Source of the DNA: Leptolinea sp. UBA4782
GTDB lineage: Bacteria; Chloroflexota; Anaerolineae; Anaerolineales; Anaerolineaceae
Assembly: GCA_002403095.1 (NCBI GenBank)
Contig: DHHC01000016.1
Span: 1 to 64,000 of the forward strand
DNA length: 64,000 nt
Reading direction: 5' to 3'
Below the pieces are notes generated by a model that did not search any database, was not told the DNA's origin, and saw nothing but the letters and a program-made list of their open reading frames with translations. The position numbers were made by a program, and so were the translations under genes. Positions 1 to 7,679 of the stretch are shown here, piece by piece. Position 1 is the stretch's first letter; every line of letters begins with the position of its first letter.

Positions 1-41
1 ACTATGTGCTGACCCCCTCACACTGAATTCTTCCAGGTGAA

Positions 42-69
42 TTGTTTTGCTCTCGAGAATCTGTATAAT
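42..69 (+). promoter_or_regulatory. Predicted promoter of the 97-1368 gene
   Basis: A TTGTTT box is followed after 16 bases by a perfect TATAAT at 64-69. The start codon lies 28 bases downstream behind a strong CGGAGGAAACC ribosome-binding site. Bases 1-41 show nothing I recognise. Confidence 0.55.
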
Positions 70-96
70 TATTAGATAAGCAGAACGGAGGAAACC

Positions 97-1368
97 ATGA
101 GCACATTCCTGGTTCAGAATTTGAATCGCCTGCTTCTCGGCAAGAATCCCCTTTTCCCAGAAAATGCAGACTGTGTATTCCCGGACTACTCTGGGTATTC
201 AATCGCAAACATCCCCGCCAGCATTTGCGAATGGCTGGGAGTACCTCCTGCCGGGCAAAAACCGCTTATTCTGCCGCGCACCTTTGCACCCAGGAAACGG
301 TACAAGAATGTCATCTTGCTGCTGGTGGATGCCCTTGGGTTGGATGCATTGCTTGCTGAAAGCGATTCTCCGGTTTGGGGAGATCTTTTTTGTGAAGACA
401 ACCTGGTTGCCCTTAGCAGCGTGGTCCCTTCCACCACAACAAGCTCACTCGTAACCTTATGGACCGGCTGCACCCCCCTTGAACATGGCATCACCGGGTA
501 TGAAATGTACTTGAAGGAATACGGGCTGATCGCCAATATGATCACTTTTGCTCCCAGCGCTTTTTCAGGTGAGATTAACAGCCTGCGTAAAGGCGGGCTG
601 CAGCCTGAAACCTTCCTGGGTGTACCTCCCATTTCACAGCACTTGCGCTACAACAATATTGAAGTGTATGCTTTCCAGCCTGCCCAGATTTCCCGTTCCA
701 GCCTGACGATCATGCTCTCACCGGGTGCTTCTGTTCATCCTTACCGCTCGCAATCTGACCTGTGGCTTTCATTGCAGCAGCTAATCAACCAGCCTTCCAA
801 CCACCCGCGGTATATCTGGGCATACCTGGGTGAGTATGATGACCTTGCCCACCAGTACGGCACAACCGATCCACGCTTAAGGATGGAACTCGAATACCTG
901 GGTATGCATATCCAGAAATTCATCAAGGAATTTCCAGCAAAACTCAAGGAAGATACCCTTTTCCTCTTATGCGCTGACCACGGCATGATCGATACACCCG
1001 CCGACCCCTGGTTTGAGGTCCGCAACCATGCCGGCATCTGGAATAACCTGATCATGCCGCCCAGCGGGGAAAACCGGCTGGCTTACCTGTACCCGCATTA
1101 CGGGGCGAAAGAAGTATTATTTAACGAAATCAAGTCAGCCTGGGGTGATGCATTTGCCTTAATCCCCTCTTCACAAGCGATGCAATCCGGTCTTTTCGGA
1201 ACAGGCGATCCCCATCCGGCTTTTACAGACCGGATCGGTGAGATGATCCTCGCCGCAACCGGGGATGCTTACCTCTGGTGGGCTCAGAAAGAAAATACTT
1301 TAAAAGGCCGGCATGGCGCCCTGAGCCGGAAAGAAATGCTGGTGCCCCTGTTAAATATCCGGCTGTAA
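97..1368 (+). CDS. Alkaline-phosphatase-superfamily phosphodiesterase/nucleotide pyrophosphatase
   Basis: A 423-residue enzyme of the type I phosphodiesterase/nucleotide pyrophosphatase branch of the alkaline phosphatase superfamily. Near residue 75 the stretch LLLVDALGLDAL supplies the first metal-binding Asp. The segment PSTTTSSLVTLWTGC carries the Thr nucleophile region. GEYDDLAHQYG and CADHGMID supply the later metal-binding Asp and His residues. There is no obvious signal peptide, so a cytoplasmic site is likely. The natural substrate cannot be read from sequence; these enzymes hydrolyse phosphodiester or phosphonate bonds. The start follows a strong Shine-Dalgarno and its own promoter, so it is probably monocistronic. 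It converges on the next gene with only 14 bases between stop codons. Confidence 0.85.
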   Translation: MSTFLVQNLNRLLLGKNPLFPENADCVFPDYSGYSIANIPASICEWLGVPPAGQKPLILPRTFAPRKRYKNVILLLVDALGLDALLAESDSPVWGDLFCEDNLVALSSVVPSTTTSSLVTLWTGCTPLEHGITGYEMYLKEYGLIANMITFAPSAFSGEINSLRKGGLQPETFLGVPPISQHLRYNNIEVYAFQPAQISRSSLTIMLSPGASVHPYRSQSDLWLSLQQLINQPSNHPRYIWAYLGEYDDLAHQYGTTDPRLRMELEYLGMHIQKFIKEFPAKLKEDTLFLLCADHGMIDTPADPWFEVRNHAGIWNNLIMPPSGENRLAYLYPHYGAKEVLFNEIKSAWGDAFALIPSSQAMQSGLFGTGDPHPAFTDRIGEMILAATGDAYLWWAQKENTLKGRHGALSRKEMLVPLLNIRL

Positions 1369-1382
1369 CCGCCCGAGCCGGG

Positions 1383-1706
1383 CTAATTTCGTTTAAACTT
1401 TTTTGAGACCATCCTGGCTGGTTTCCTGAACAGCACACCCAGCGAGCCGGCAATGATGATCAGCACCAGAAGGGTACCACCCAGGGCAATCCCGTCTGTT
1501 TGGTGCGCATTTTTGACCCACTCTTCAGGTAATGGAGTTTCTGTGGGGGTGGCTGAAACTGTCTGCGGCGTTACCTGTTGCAGCGCCTGGGTGCTGGCAA
1601 ACGCCGGTCTTGAAAGGATGATAAATAAGGAGAACAGGAGTAAGATAAACAGGACTGCAAGGTACTGCCAGCTGGTAGATTTCCCATTTTTAAGCGGTTT
1701 AACCAT
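1383..1706 (-). CDS. Small two-helix membrane protein, unknown function
   Basis: About 107 residues: a positively charged N-terminus, a hydrophobic segment (LAVLFILLLFSLFIIL) ending in an AFA-type signal-peptidase-like site, a short Thr/Pro-rich stretch, a second hydrophobic segment (ALGGTLLVLIIIAGSLGVLF) and a basic tail. I read it as an exported or two-pass membrane protein. It follows the solute-binding lipoprotein gene by a few bases and is probably the last gene of that operon. A TTG start at 1724 is also possible; the ATG at 1706 was chosen as the more ordinary codon. The family is not recognised. Confidence 0.6.
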   Translation of the reverse strand: MVKPLKNGKSTSWQYLAVLFILLLFSLFIILSRPAFASTQALQQVTPQTVSATPTETPLPEEWVKNAHQTDGIALGGTLLVLIIIAGSLGVLFRKPARMVSKKFKRN

Positions 1707-1727
1707 CTGCTTTATCCATCCCAAGGT

Positions 1728-3026
1728 TCATTCTTCAGGAAGTAATTCTCTTGACGCCCAATCCGCTGCCCGGTAAGGGTCTTCCCCTGATTCTATCACT
1801 TTCATTGCGCCTTCATACAATGGATCGCTGAGCACATCCTGCACATCTGCATGCGGCATTTGCTGCAGAGAGAGGATGACTTTTCCAAAGAAGGTCTTGT
1901 CGCTCTGAGCCGGCCAGCTGACCATGGCAGACGGGCGGACCGGTAGAAAACCTGCCGCCTGAGTCCACTCAGCCAGGAAACCAGGAGAACTGAGGAAAAC
2001 CGCCAGCTCCTCCGCCATTTCTCTCCGCTGCGGGTCCAGGTCGGTAACTGTCCACAACCAGCCGTCTGCCAGGGCATAGTTACCCGTGTTCAGTGCCGGC
2101 ATAGGAATTGCCAGGAAATCTGTGGAGCGGTTCTCCATGTAGCTGAAAACGGTAGTCACCAGGAAATCTGCCTCGCCATACTTCAGGCGAAGCCAGGCGT
2201 CATAATCATTTTGCACATCAGTCGTCCAGGCCGGAAAAACACCATTAACCTTGCCCTGGTCAAATATCCGGAAAACTTCAGTCAGCACTGGAACAGATAA
2301 AGCGGGTTGTTGATCTTCATCCTGCACAATTCCTCCGGCGGACAGGTACACAGTTAGCGGGAATCTCGCCCGGCTGTCAGCTGGATTGAATGCTACTGGT
2401 TTTTCCAGGCTGAGCAGGGTATTCCAGCTGTCGATACTTGAAACCTGTTCGGTTGTTACCAGCTGGGAATTGTAGACCAGCACCAGGCTGTCTCCTGCGA
2501 TTGGTAAACCGTACATCTGGTCCTGATATACTGCCAGGCGGCGGGCATATTCATACCAATCGGTATCCGCTTGCATGGCAGTGTCGGCCAGCGGGCTGAT
2601 CAGGTCCTGGTCTGCTGCCCATTCAAGGTCATGCCGGTTAAGGAGCACAAGGGAAGGCACTGAATTTGGCGCAGCCGCGCTTGCCAGTGCCAGGGAGTTG
2701 ATTAAGGAATTTGTAGTATCAGAGTTTTTCTGGCGGACGGTGATCGTATACCCCGGATTCTGCTCCTCAAAGCTTTGCAAGAATTTCTCTAATACAGCCC
2801 AGCCTGGGCTGCCTTCTTCAGCAAACGGCGCTGGCAGCCAGATCACCAATTCGCCGGCAGAAACAGCGGAGGTAGAGGTTGGTTGGGGTAGTTGCCTGGT
2901 AGATTCACTTTCCGGGCTGCCGGATTGTGTCATTGCCGGTGTGCTTTCATTTTCCACCGGCACAAGCGGTATACATGCCGCCATCAATACCAGCAGGAAG
3001 AATGAAAGCACCCGGGTTCTCAGCAT
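1728..3026 (-). CDS. Extracellular solute-binding lipoprotein (ABC transporter family 1 type)
   Basis: A 432-residue lipoprotein. The chosen start gives a textbook lipoprotein signal: basic residues, a hydrophobic core and the lipobox LMAAC with the lipidated Cys at residue 18. A longer frame to 3137 would bury this signal and overlap the upstream gene. The mature part opens with a Ser/Thr/Pro linker and then resembles family 1 solute-binding proteins (GELVIWLPAPFAEEG near the start, with later segments typical of the two-lobed fold). No permease or ATPase genes lie nearby, so its transporter is encoded elsewhere or it works alone. It begins 7 bases after the M42 peptidase stop, so it is probably co-transcribed with the peptidases. 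The ligand is unknown. Confidence 0.8.
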   Translation of the reverse strand: MLRTRVLSFFLLVLMAACIPLVPVENESTPAMTQSGSPESESTRQLPQPTSTSAVSAGELVIWLPAPFAEEGSPGWAVLEKFLQSFEEQNPGYTITVRQKNSDTTNSLINSLALASAAAPNSVPSLVLLNRHDLEWAADQDLISPLADTAMQADTDWYEYARRLAVYQDQMYGLPIAGDSLVLVYNSQLVTTEQVSSIDSWNTLLSLEKPVAFNPADSRARFPLTVYLSAGGIVQDEDQQPALSVPVLTEVFRIFDQGKVNGVFPAWTTDVQNDYDAWLRLKYGEADFLVTTVFSYMENRSTDFLAIPMPALNTGNYALADGWLWTVTDLDPQRREMAEELAVFLSSPGFLAEWTQAAGFLPVRPSAMVSWPAQSDKTFFGKVILSLQQMPHADVQDVLSDPLYEGAMKVIESGEDPYRAADWASRELLPEE

Positions 3027-3033
3027 GGTTTTT

Positions 3034-4038
3034 TTACTGCTGCTCCAGGACAATCCGCTCAGACAGTAAAGCAACCAGCAGTTTGACTGAGTTGACGACA
3101 TCCTGATAATCAACCATCTCGGATGGTGAATGGACATACCGGCATGGGATGGAAATCACACCAACTGGAACGCCTGCGCGTGTAACCTGGATTGAGCGGG
3201 CATCGGTAGAACCTGCTTCCAGCACTTCCAGCTGGTACGGGATGCCTGCTTTTTCTGCTGTCTTACGCATCCAGCGCACCACACGCGGGTCAGAGAGCAT
3301 TCCTGAATCGCGCACCTTCACAGTTGGGCCTTTCCCCAGGGTAACTTCCATTTTGTCACACTTCGGGGTGTCACCCGTCTTGGTCACATCCAGGGCAATG
3401 CCCAGCTCCGGATCCACTGCATAGGCGGCAGTAATCGCGCCACGGGTGCCGACTTCTTCCTGAGTGCTGAACACAAAATAAAGTTCGTTCGGGGTATCCT
3501 GCAGCTGCTTGAGCGCTTCCACCAGGATGGCTACACCCACGCGGTCATCCAGGGCTTTTGAAACCAGCCTGTCACCCAGGTCGAGGTAGGGGCGTACAAA
3601 CACAGCCATATCGCCTACTGAAACCGGGCAGCCTAGGCGGTCTTTTGCACCGACATCGATAAAACACTTATCCATGGCAGGTGCCTGGTCGCGCAAGTTG
3701 TTGCTTTCAGCCCCGATCACGCCTTCCACGCCGTTCAGGAACCGCACCCTGCTGCCGAGCAGGTAGACCGGGAACACACCCCCATTGGCAGTGAAACGGA
3801 TAAAGCCGTTGTCGTCAACAAAGGTTGCAATCAGCCCAATCTCATCCATGTGGGCTGAAAGCATGACACGTTTTCCGCCTTCTTTCAGTTTGCCCTTGCG
3901 GGCGATCAGGTTGCCGAGGGCATCAACTTTTACTTCATCAGCCAGACCGGTAATGCTGGTTTGTACCAGTTCGCGCACCTGGGTTTCATATCCGGATGGA
4001 CCGGTTGCTTCTACGAGGGATCGAATGAGTTCTTTCAT
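3034..4038 (-). CDS. M42 family metallo-aminopeptidase (copy 1)
   Basis: A 334-residue di-metal aminopeptidase of the M42 family (glutamyl aminopeptidase / TET type). All family signatures are present in order: AHMDEIG (metal His and Asp), KALDDRVG (bridging Asp), STQEEVGTRG (catalytic Glu pair), the Asp of ALDVT, and RYVHSP (last metal His). Known members form self-compartmentalised dodecamers that trim peptides in the cytosol. The start follows GGAGTGACAC at good spacing. It is the third of three tandem M42 genes in transcription order, 25 bases after the previous one, and precedes the solute-binding protein gene. Confidence 0.93.
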   Translation of the reverse strand: MKELIRSLVEATGPSGYETQVRELVQTSITGLADEVKVDALGNLIARKGKLKEGGKRVMLSAHMDEIGLIATFVDDNGFIRFTANGGVFPVYLLGSRVRFLNGVEGVIGAESNNLRDQAPAMDKCFIDVGAKDRLGCPVSVGDMAVFVRPYLDLGDRLVSKALDDRVGVAILVEALKQLQDTPNELYFVFSTQEEVGTRGAITAAYAVDPELGIALDVTKTGDTPKCDKMEVTLGKGPTVKVRDSGMLSDPRVVRWMRKTAEKAGIPYQLEVLEAGSTDARSIQVTRAGVPVGVISIPCRYVHSPSEMVDYQDVVNSVKLLVALLSERIVLEQQ

Positions 4039-4063
4039 GTGTCACTCCAAAGGATTTTTGGGA

Positions 4064-5137
4064 TCAGGCTCTCTGCAAAATATCTTGCGGGAGCGTGGTT
4101 AAGGCAGTATGGGCCAGCGTGAGGGAATTCCTCCAATCAGACAGGCGCGAGACCATTACCGGGCTGTGGGCATACCTGCCCGGCACTGAAATGGAAACGG
4201 AAGGAATCCCTGAGCGCTGCTTATGGATGGAGCCGGCATCTGTTCCACCCGGACCGGGTTGGCGGATCTGGTAAGGGATACCATTTTCTGCTGCAACCCT
4301 GAAGAGGTGCTGGAGCAGCCTCGGATCAGAGATGGTACCGGTGTCTGCCACGTAAATGGCAGGTCCGGCATCCAACCTGGTATTGAAGTAGCGGTTTTCA
4401 CTGCCGTCATAAGATGGGTAATCGTGGGCGGGAGTGCTATCCAAGACGATTGCCAGGTCGGGGTCAAATCCATAGGCTGCCACACGCGCGCCCCGCAATC
4501 CAATCTCCTCCTGGGTGGTAAAGGCTGCCAGAAGCTCAATATTAGCTGGGGCATACTGCAACAGAGTTGCCAGGGTTACCACACCAATCCGGTCATCCAG
4601 GGCTTTTCCTACCATGCTGCTGCCAACCTGTTGAAAGCGGGTAGCAAAGTAAACATGGTCGCCTGGTTTTACTTTATCGCCGCCATCAGGTCCGACATCC
4701 AGGCGCAGCCCGTCCAGATCCATTGCCGTCTGCATTTCGTCACGCTTCATCAGGTGGATCGGTTTGGCGCCGATCACGCCCGGGACATGGTCTTTGCCGA
4801 CAAGGACTGGTTTTCCCGGCAGATAGCGTACATCAATACCGCCGACTGTAACCAGCTTAAACAGCCCGCCTTCTTCGCTTTCCACAACCATAAAACCAAC
4901 TTCATCCATGTGGGCTGCCAGCATCACGCGCAGCGCACCAGGCTGTTGTGCCTTTCGGATGGCCAGGATGTTCCCCAGGGCATCCACTTTTACAGAATCA
5001 CAGTAAGGTTGGATCTTTTCCAGCACAATCTTGCGAACTTCGCCAACATCACTGAGGATACCGCAGGCATTTGAGAGCTGCTCGAGCAGGGCTATTTGTT
5101 CTTTTTCGATCACGGGAGATAAGGTTTTCGCTGTCAT
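4064..5137 (-). CDS. M42 family metallo-aminopeptidase (copy 2)
   Basis: A 357-residue M42 peptidase. The visible motifs are AHMDEVGFM, KALDDRIG, TTQEEIGLRG, IVLDST, GGTDAGSI and RYAHSP, so every metal ligand and the catalytic Glu pair are retained. The N-terminus (SNACGILSDVGEVR) is a variant of the usual A-C-G-V-S-G-x-E-x-x-V-R opening. It starts 2 bases after the stop of copy 3, so translation is probably coupled. Divergence from its neighbours suggests a different peptide preference or a hetero-oligomer; that is inference. Confidence 0.92.
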   Translation of the reverse strand: MTAKTLSPVIEKEQIALLEQLSNACGILSDVGEVRKIVLEKIQPYCDSVKVDALGNILAIRKAQQPGALRVMLAAHMDEVGFMVVESEEGGLFKLVTVGGIDVRYLPGKPVLVGKDHVPGVIGAKPIHLMKRDEMQTAMDLDGLRLDVGPDGGDKVKPGDHVYFATRFQQVGSSMVGKALDDRIGVVTLATLLQYAPANIELLAAFTTQEEIGLRGARVAAYGFDPDLAIVLDSTPAHDYPSYDGSENRYFNTRLDAGPAIYVADTGTISDPRLLQHLFRVAAENGIPYQIRQPGPGGTDAGSIHKQRSGIPSVSISVPGRYAHSPVMVSRLSDWRNSLTLAHTALTTLPQDILQRA

Positions 5138-5139
5138 GA

Positions 5140-6198
5140 TTAATCATCCCATTTCAGGTTTTGCATGAAATCAACGGGGAGGGTGGCGATAAAGGACGCC
5201 AGCAAATGGCCTGCCCGCTGGATATCTTTCATGGCCACCATTTCCACCGGGGTGTGCATGTACCGTAGCGGAATACCGATCACCAGGGTGGTAATCCCAT
5301 CCGCCACAATCTGCATGGCCAGTGCATCTGTGCCCGAGCCGCGTGGCATTAATTCATTGTGTACCGGGATATCCAGTTTGTCGGCAACCTCTTTTACAGC
5401 CTTGAAGAATCCAGGGTGAACATTTGAGCCAATCCCCAGAGAAACGCCTTTACCGAGCGGGAAAGTGCGCCAATCGGATGCCCCGGGTCCTTTGGCAAAG
5501 GTTACATCGATAGCCACTGCCAGGTCAGGCCGGATAGCGAAGGGAGCCGTAAATCCACCGCCTAGGGTTTCCTCCTCTTGTGCCGTGGCAACCGCCCAAA
5601 CATCCCAGGCATGTTGGACATTGTGCAATTCTTCCAGGCAGGCGGTGACCGCAGCGACTGAAGCACGATTATCCAGGCTGTGCCCGGTGATGATGCCGTT
5701 AGGCAGTTCCATTGGCTCCTGGGCAAACGATACCAGGTCGCCGATCTGCACCAGTTCAGCGGTTTCTGCTGCGCTTAAACCCAGGTCAATGAAGAGATAT
5801 TTCATCTCCACCGGGGTTTCGCTTTTACGTTCCGGCAGGAGGGCATCGCGCGGCATCACGATTATCCCGGGCAGGTTGCGTTTGGCATGGACCGTAACAC
5901 GCAGCCCAGGCAGCAGGCGCGGATCAATCCCGCCGATCTCGGTAAAGCTTAGGAAACCGTCTGTGACGCCGGTCACCATCATCCCGATGGCATCCATGTG
6001 GGCAGCCAGTAATATGCGCGGGCGCGGCTCGCTGCCAAATCCCTTTTTCAGGGCATGCAGGCTGCCAATAGGGCTGACCTGCATTTCATCAACCAGGGGT
6101 TTCCAGGTGCTGGCGATATGTTCCCGGGCTGGCCCTTCATAAGCTGAAAGTCCGGGCAAGGATAAGAGTTCGTTGAGGAATTGCTTGATATCGGTCAT
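5140..6198 (-). CDS. M42 family metallo-aminopeptidase (copy 3)
   Basis: A 352-residue M42 family protein and the most divergent of the three copies. It keeps AHMDAIGMM, AQEEETLGG, AIDVTFA, GTDALAMQ and RYMHTP, but has SLDNRASV where the other two have LDDR. The first Asp (the bridging metal ligand) is kept and the next residue is Asn. It is the first M42 gene in transcription order, follows the TPT-rich protein by 14 bases and runs almost directly into copy 2. An active peptidase is likely; specificity is unknown. Confidence 0.9.
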   Translation of the reverse strand: MTDIKQFLNELLSLPGLSAYEGPAREHIASTWKPLVDEMQVSPIGSLHALKKGFGSEPRPRILLAAHMDAIGMMVTGVTDGFLSFTEIGGIDPRLLPGLRVTVHAKRNLPGIIVMPRDALLPERKSETPVEMKYLFIDLGLSAAETAELVQIGDLVSFAQEPMELPNGIITGHSLDNRASVAAVTACLEELHNVQHAWDVWAVATAQEEETLGGGFTAPFAIRPDLAVAIDVTFAKGPGASDWRTFPLGKGVSLGIGSNVHPGFFKAVKEVADKLDIPVHNELMPRGSGTDALAMQIVADGITTLVIGIPLRYMHTPVEMVAMKDIQRAGHLLASFIATLPVDFMQNLKWDD

Positions 6199-6212
6199 TC
6201 CTTTTTCCTGTG

Positions 6213-6629
6213 CTAAGGATTCGCAGAAGATCCATCTGGTGTAGGTGATGGGGTATCTGTTGCAGTTGGCGGTTCGGGTGTATCGGTTGGAGGAACCAGT
6301 GTTTCGGTTGGGGTCAGGGTAATGGTTGCAGTCAGGGTAATGGTGCGGGTAGGGGTACGGAAGGCTGTCGGGGTTACAGAAGGTGTCCAGGTAATGGTTG
6401 GCGAAGGCGTGATGGATGCCGTTGCGGTTATCACCCCCGTCCAGGTTGGACGAGGTGTATTACTGGCAGCTGCCGCCCGGGTTTCGGTGGGAGTGGCAGT
6501 CCTGGTGCGGTTGGCCATATTCTGGCTTTGCAGCATGATCAGCCCCAGACAGTAAAAAGGCAGGGTAGCGAGGATAATCACCCCGAGAATGACGCGGATT
6601 TTTCTGGTGTGTGATTGTTTTGAAAACAT
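6213..6629 (-). CDS. Membrane-anchored Thr/Pro-rich protein
   Basis: A 138-residue protein with a basic N-terminus and one hydrophobic segment at about residues 12-32 (VILGVIILATLPFYCLGLIML). An extracytoplasmic tail follows, made almost entirely of Thr, Pro, Ser and Ala in TPT-like repeats (for example TPTETRAAAASNTPRP). Such tails are low-complexity, often O-glycosylated or wall-spanning, and are common in Anaerolineae surface proteins. The start follows AGGGAAATC. It lies between the chelatase gene and the M42 genes. No enzymatic domain is visible. Confidence 0.7.
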   Translation of the reverse strand: MFSKQSHTRKIRVILGVIILATLPFYCLGLIMLQSQNMANRTRTATPTETRAAAASNTPRPTWTGVITATASITPSPTITWTPSVTPTAFRTPTRTITLTATITLTPTETLVPPTDTPEPPTATDTPSPTPDGSSANP

Positions 6630-6701
6630 GATTTCCCTGAATTCTCATCATATCATCAGACCCCGGTTTTGACAAACCAGCCTGATTTTTATGCATGAAT
6701 T

Positions 6702-7679
6702 CTACTGCCGTTCAAACGCCTTGGATTGCTGCAAATTCAATTCAAGGCGGACAGTCTGGTAAAGGTTTTCCGCTTTTAATTCTGTCAGAGTGTAGCAAGG
6801 CGCTTGCAAGTCATCTGCCAGTGACTGTGCCAGCCCCTGGTCGAATGCAGCATGTTCCATGTTCACCACCACACTGCGGATGCCATCGGCTACGATCAGC
6901 TGAGCAATTTGCCTGGCTTCTTCCTGCGGCGGCAAGTGCCCCATGGTCACATTACCCGCTCCGTCGGTCAATAAGATCATCAGAGGCAGCACATCCGGAT
7001 GCAGGACCTTTTCTTTACGCAGTACCTCGTAAGCCAGCTGAAGCCCGGCCGAAAGGGGCGTCTTCCCGCCCACCGGAATATGGGCAAGGGCTTTTTCTGC
7101 CAGGCGGACAGAACTGGTTGGCGGCAGTACCAGGGTGGCACGGTCTTTCTGGAAAACCACCAGGCCAACCCTATCGCGCCGCTGGTAGGCATCATTCAAC
7201 AGCGACAAAATCGCCCCCTTGGTGGCAGACATGCGCTCCGCCACTGCCATTGACCAGCTGGCATCTACCAGGAAGACCACCAGGTTGGCAGTACGGCGCA
7301 CCCGCACCTTGCGCATATAATCGTTCGGGCTGACGGCAAACGCCACCTTTTTCCTGCGCTCCACCCTTTCCTTTTGGAAGGGGGCGGCAGCGCGGATAGT
7401 GGCATCGAAAGCCAGGTCCTCGGCTTTGCCGGGGGTAGGCCGTGCCTGGATGTAGCGTCCGCGTTTTCTCTGGGTGTGGGTGTAACTGCGCCTGCCAGCC
7501 ATCTGGCGCATCATCTGGTCAAGAGGGGTATCCAGCCGGCGCGGCTCAAAGACTTCCCCCGTCTTTACCTGCTTGCCGCCCTCCCACCAGTTGGCATTCT
7601 GTTCCCCGAATACTTTGCCGGAAGAAGGTTCTACCGGCGCTTCGTTGAGGGTTTCATCCTCCTGGGCTAAAACTGCGTT
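6702..7679 (-). CDS. VWA half of ChlD-type chelatase subunit, reached by -1 frameshift
   Basis: This frame codes the C-terminal half of a ChlD/BchD-type chelatase subunit. The VWA (integrin I) domain has a MIDAS motif, FLVDASWSM (DxSxS), near 7270 and a later LTDGAGN. The reading frame stays open and protein-like upstream of the first ATG (7514) up to the A9 run, and this stretch has no ATG, GTG or TTG codon. The ATG pair at 7514 has no Shine-Dalgarno. The simplest reading is that it is translated as the extension of the 7667-8770 gene after a -1 shift, giving a protein of about 689 residues, the usual length for ChlD. Independent initiation at 7514, or a genuine frameshift mutation, are the alternatives. 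Confidence 0.82.
   Translation of the reverse strand, partial: NAVLAQEDETLNEAPVEPSSGKVFGEQNANWWEGGKQVKTGEVFEPRRLDTPLDQMMRQMAGRRSYTHTQRKRGRYIQARPTPGKAEDLAFDATIRAAAPFQKERVERRKKVAFAVSPNDYMRKVRVRRTANLVVFLVDASWSMAVAERMSATKGAILSLLNDAYQRRDRVGLVVFQKDRATLVLPPTSSVRLAEKALAHIPVGGKTPLSAGLQLAYEVLRKEKVLHPDVLPLMILLTDGAGNVTMGHLPPQEEARQIAQLIVADGIRSVVVNMEHAAFDQGLAQSLADDLQAPCYTLTELKAENLYQTVRLELNLQQSKAFERQ

Noticed and set aside
1371..1383. GCCCG-AGC-CGGGC hairpin as terminator of the first gene
   Set aside because: Only five pairs with a 3-base loop, no U tract, and it overlaps the stop of the convergent gene.
6230..6560. Thr/Pro codon repeats as a CRISPR or tandem-repeat array
   Set aside because: The repetition follows a TPT-rich protein frame and has no fixed unit or unique spacers.
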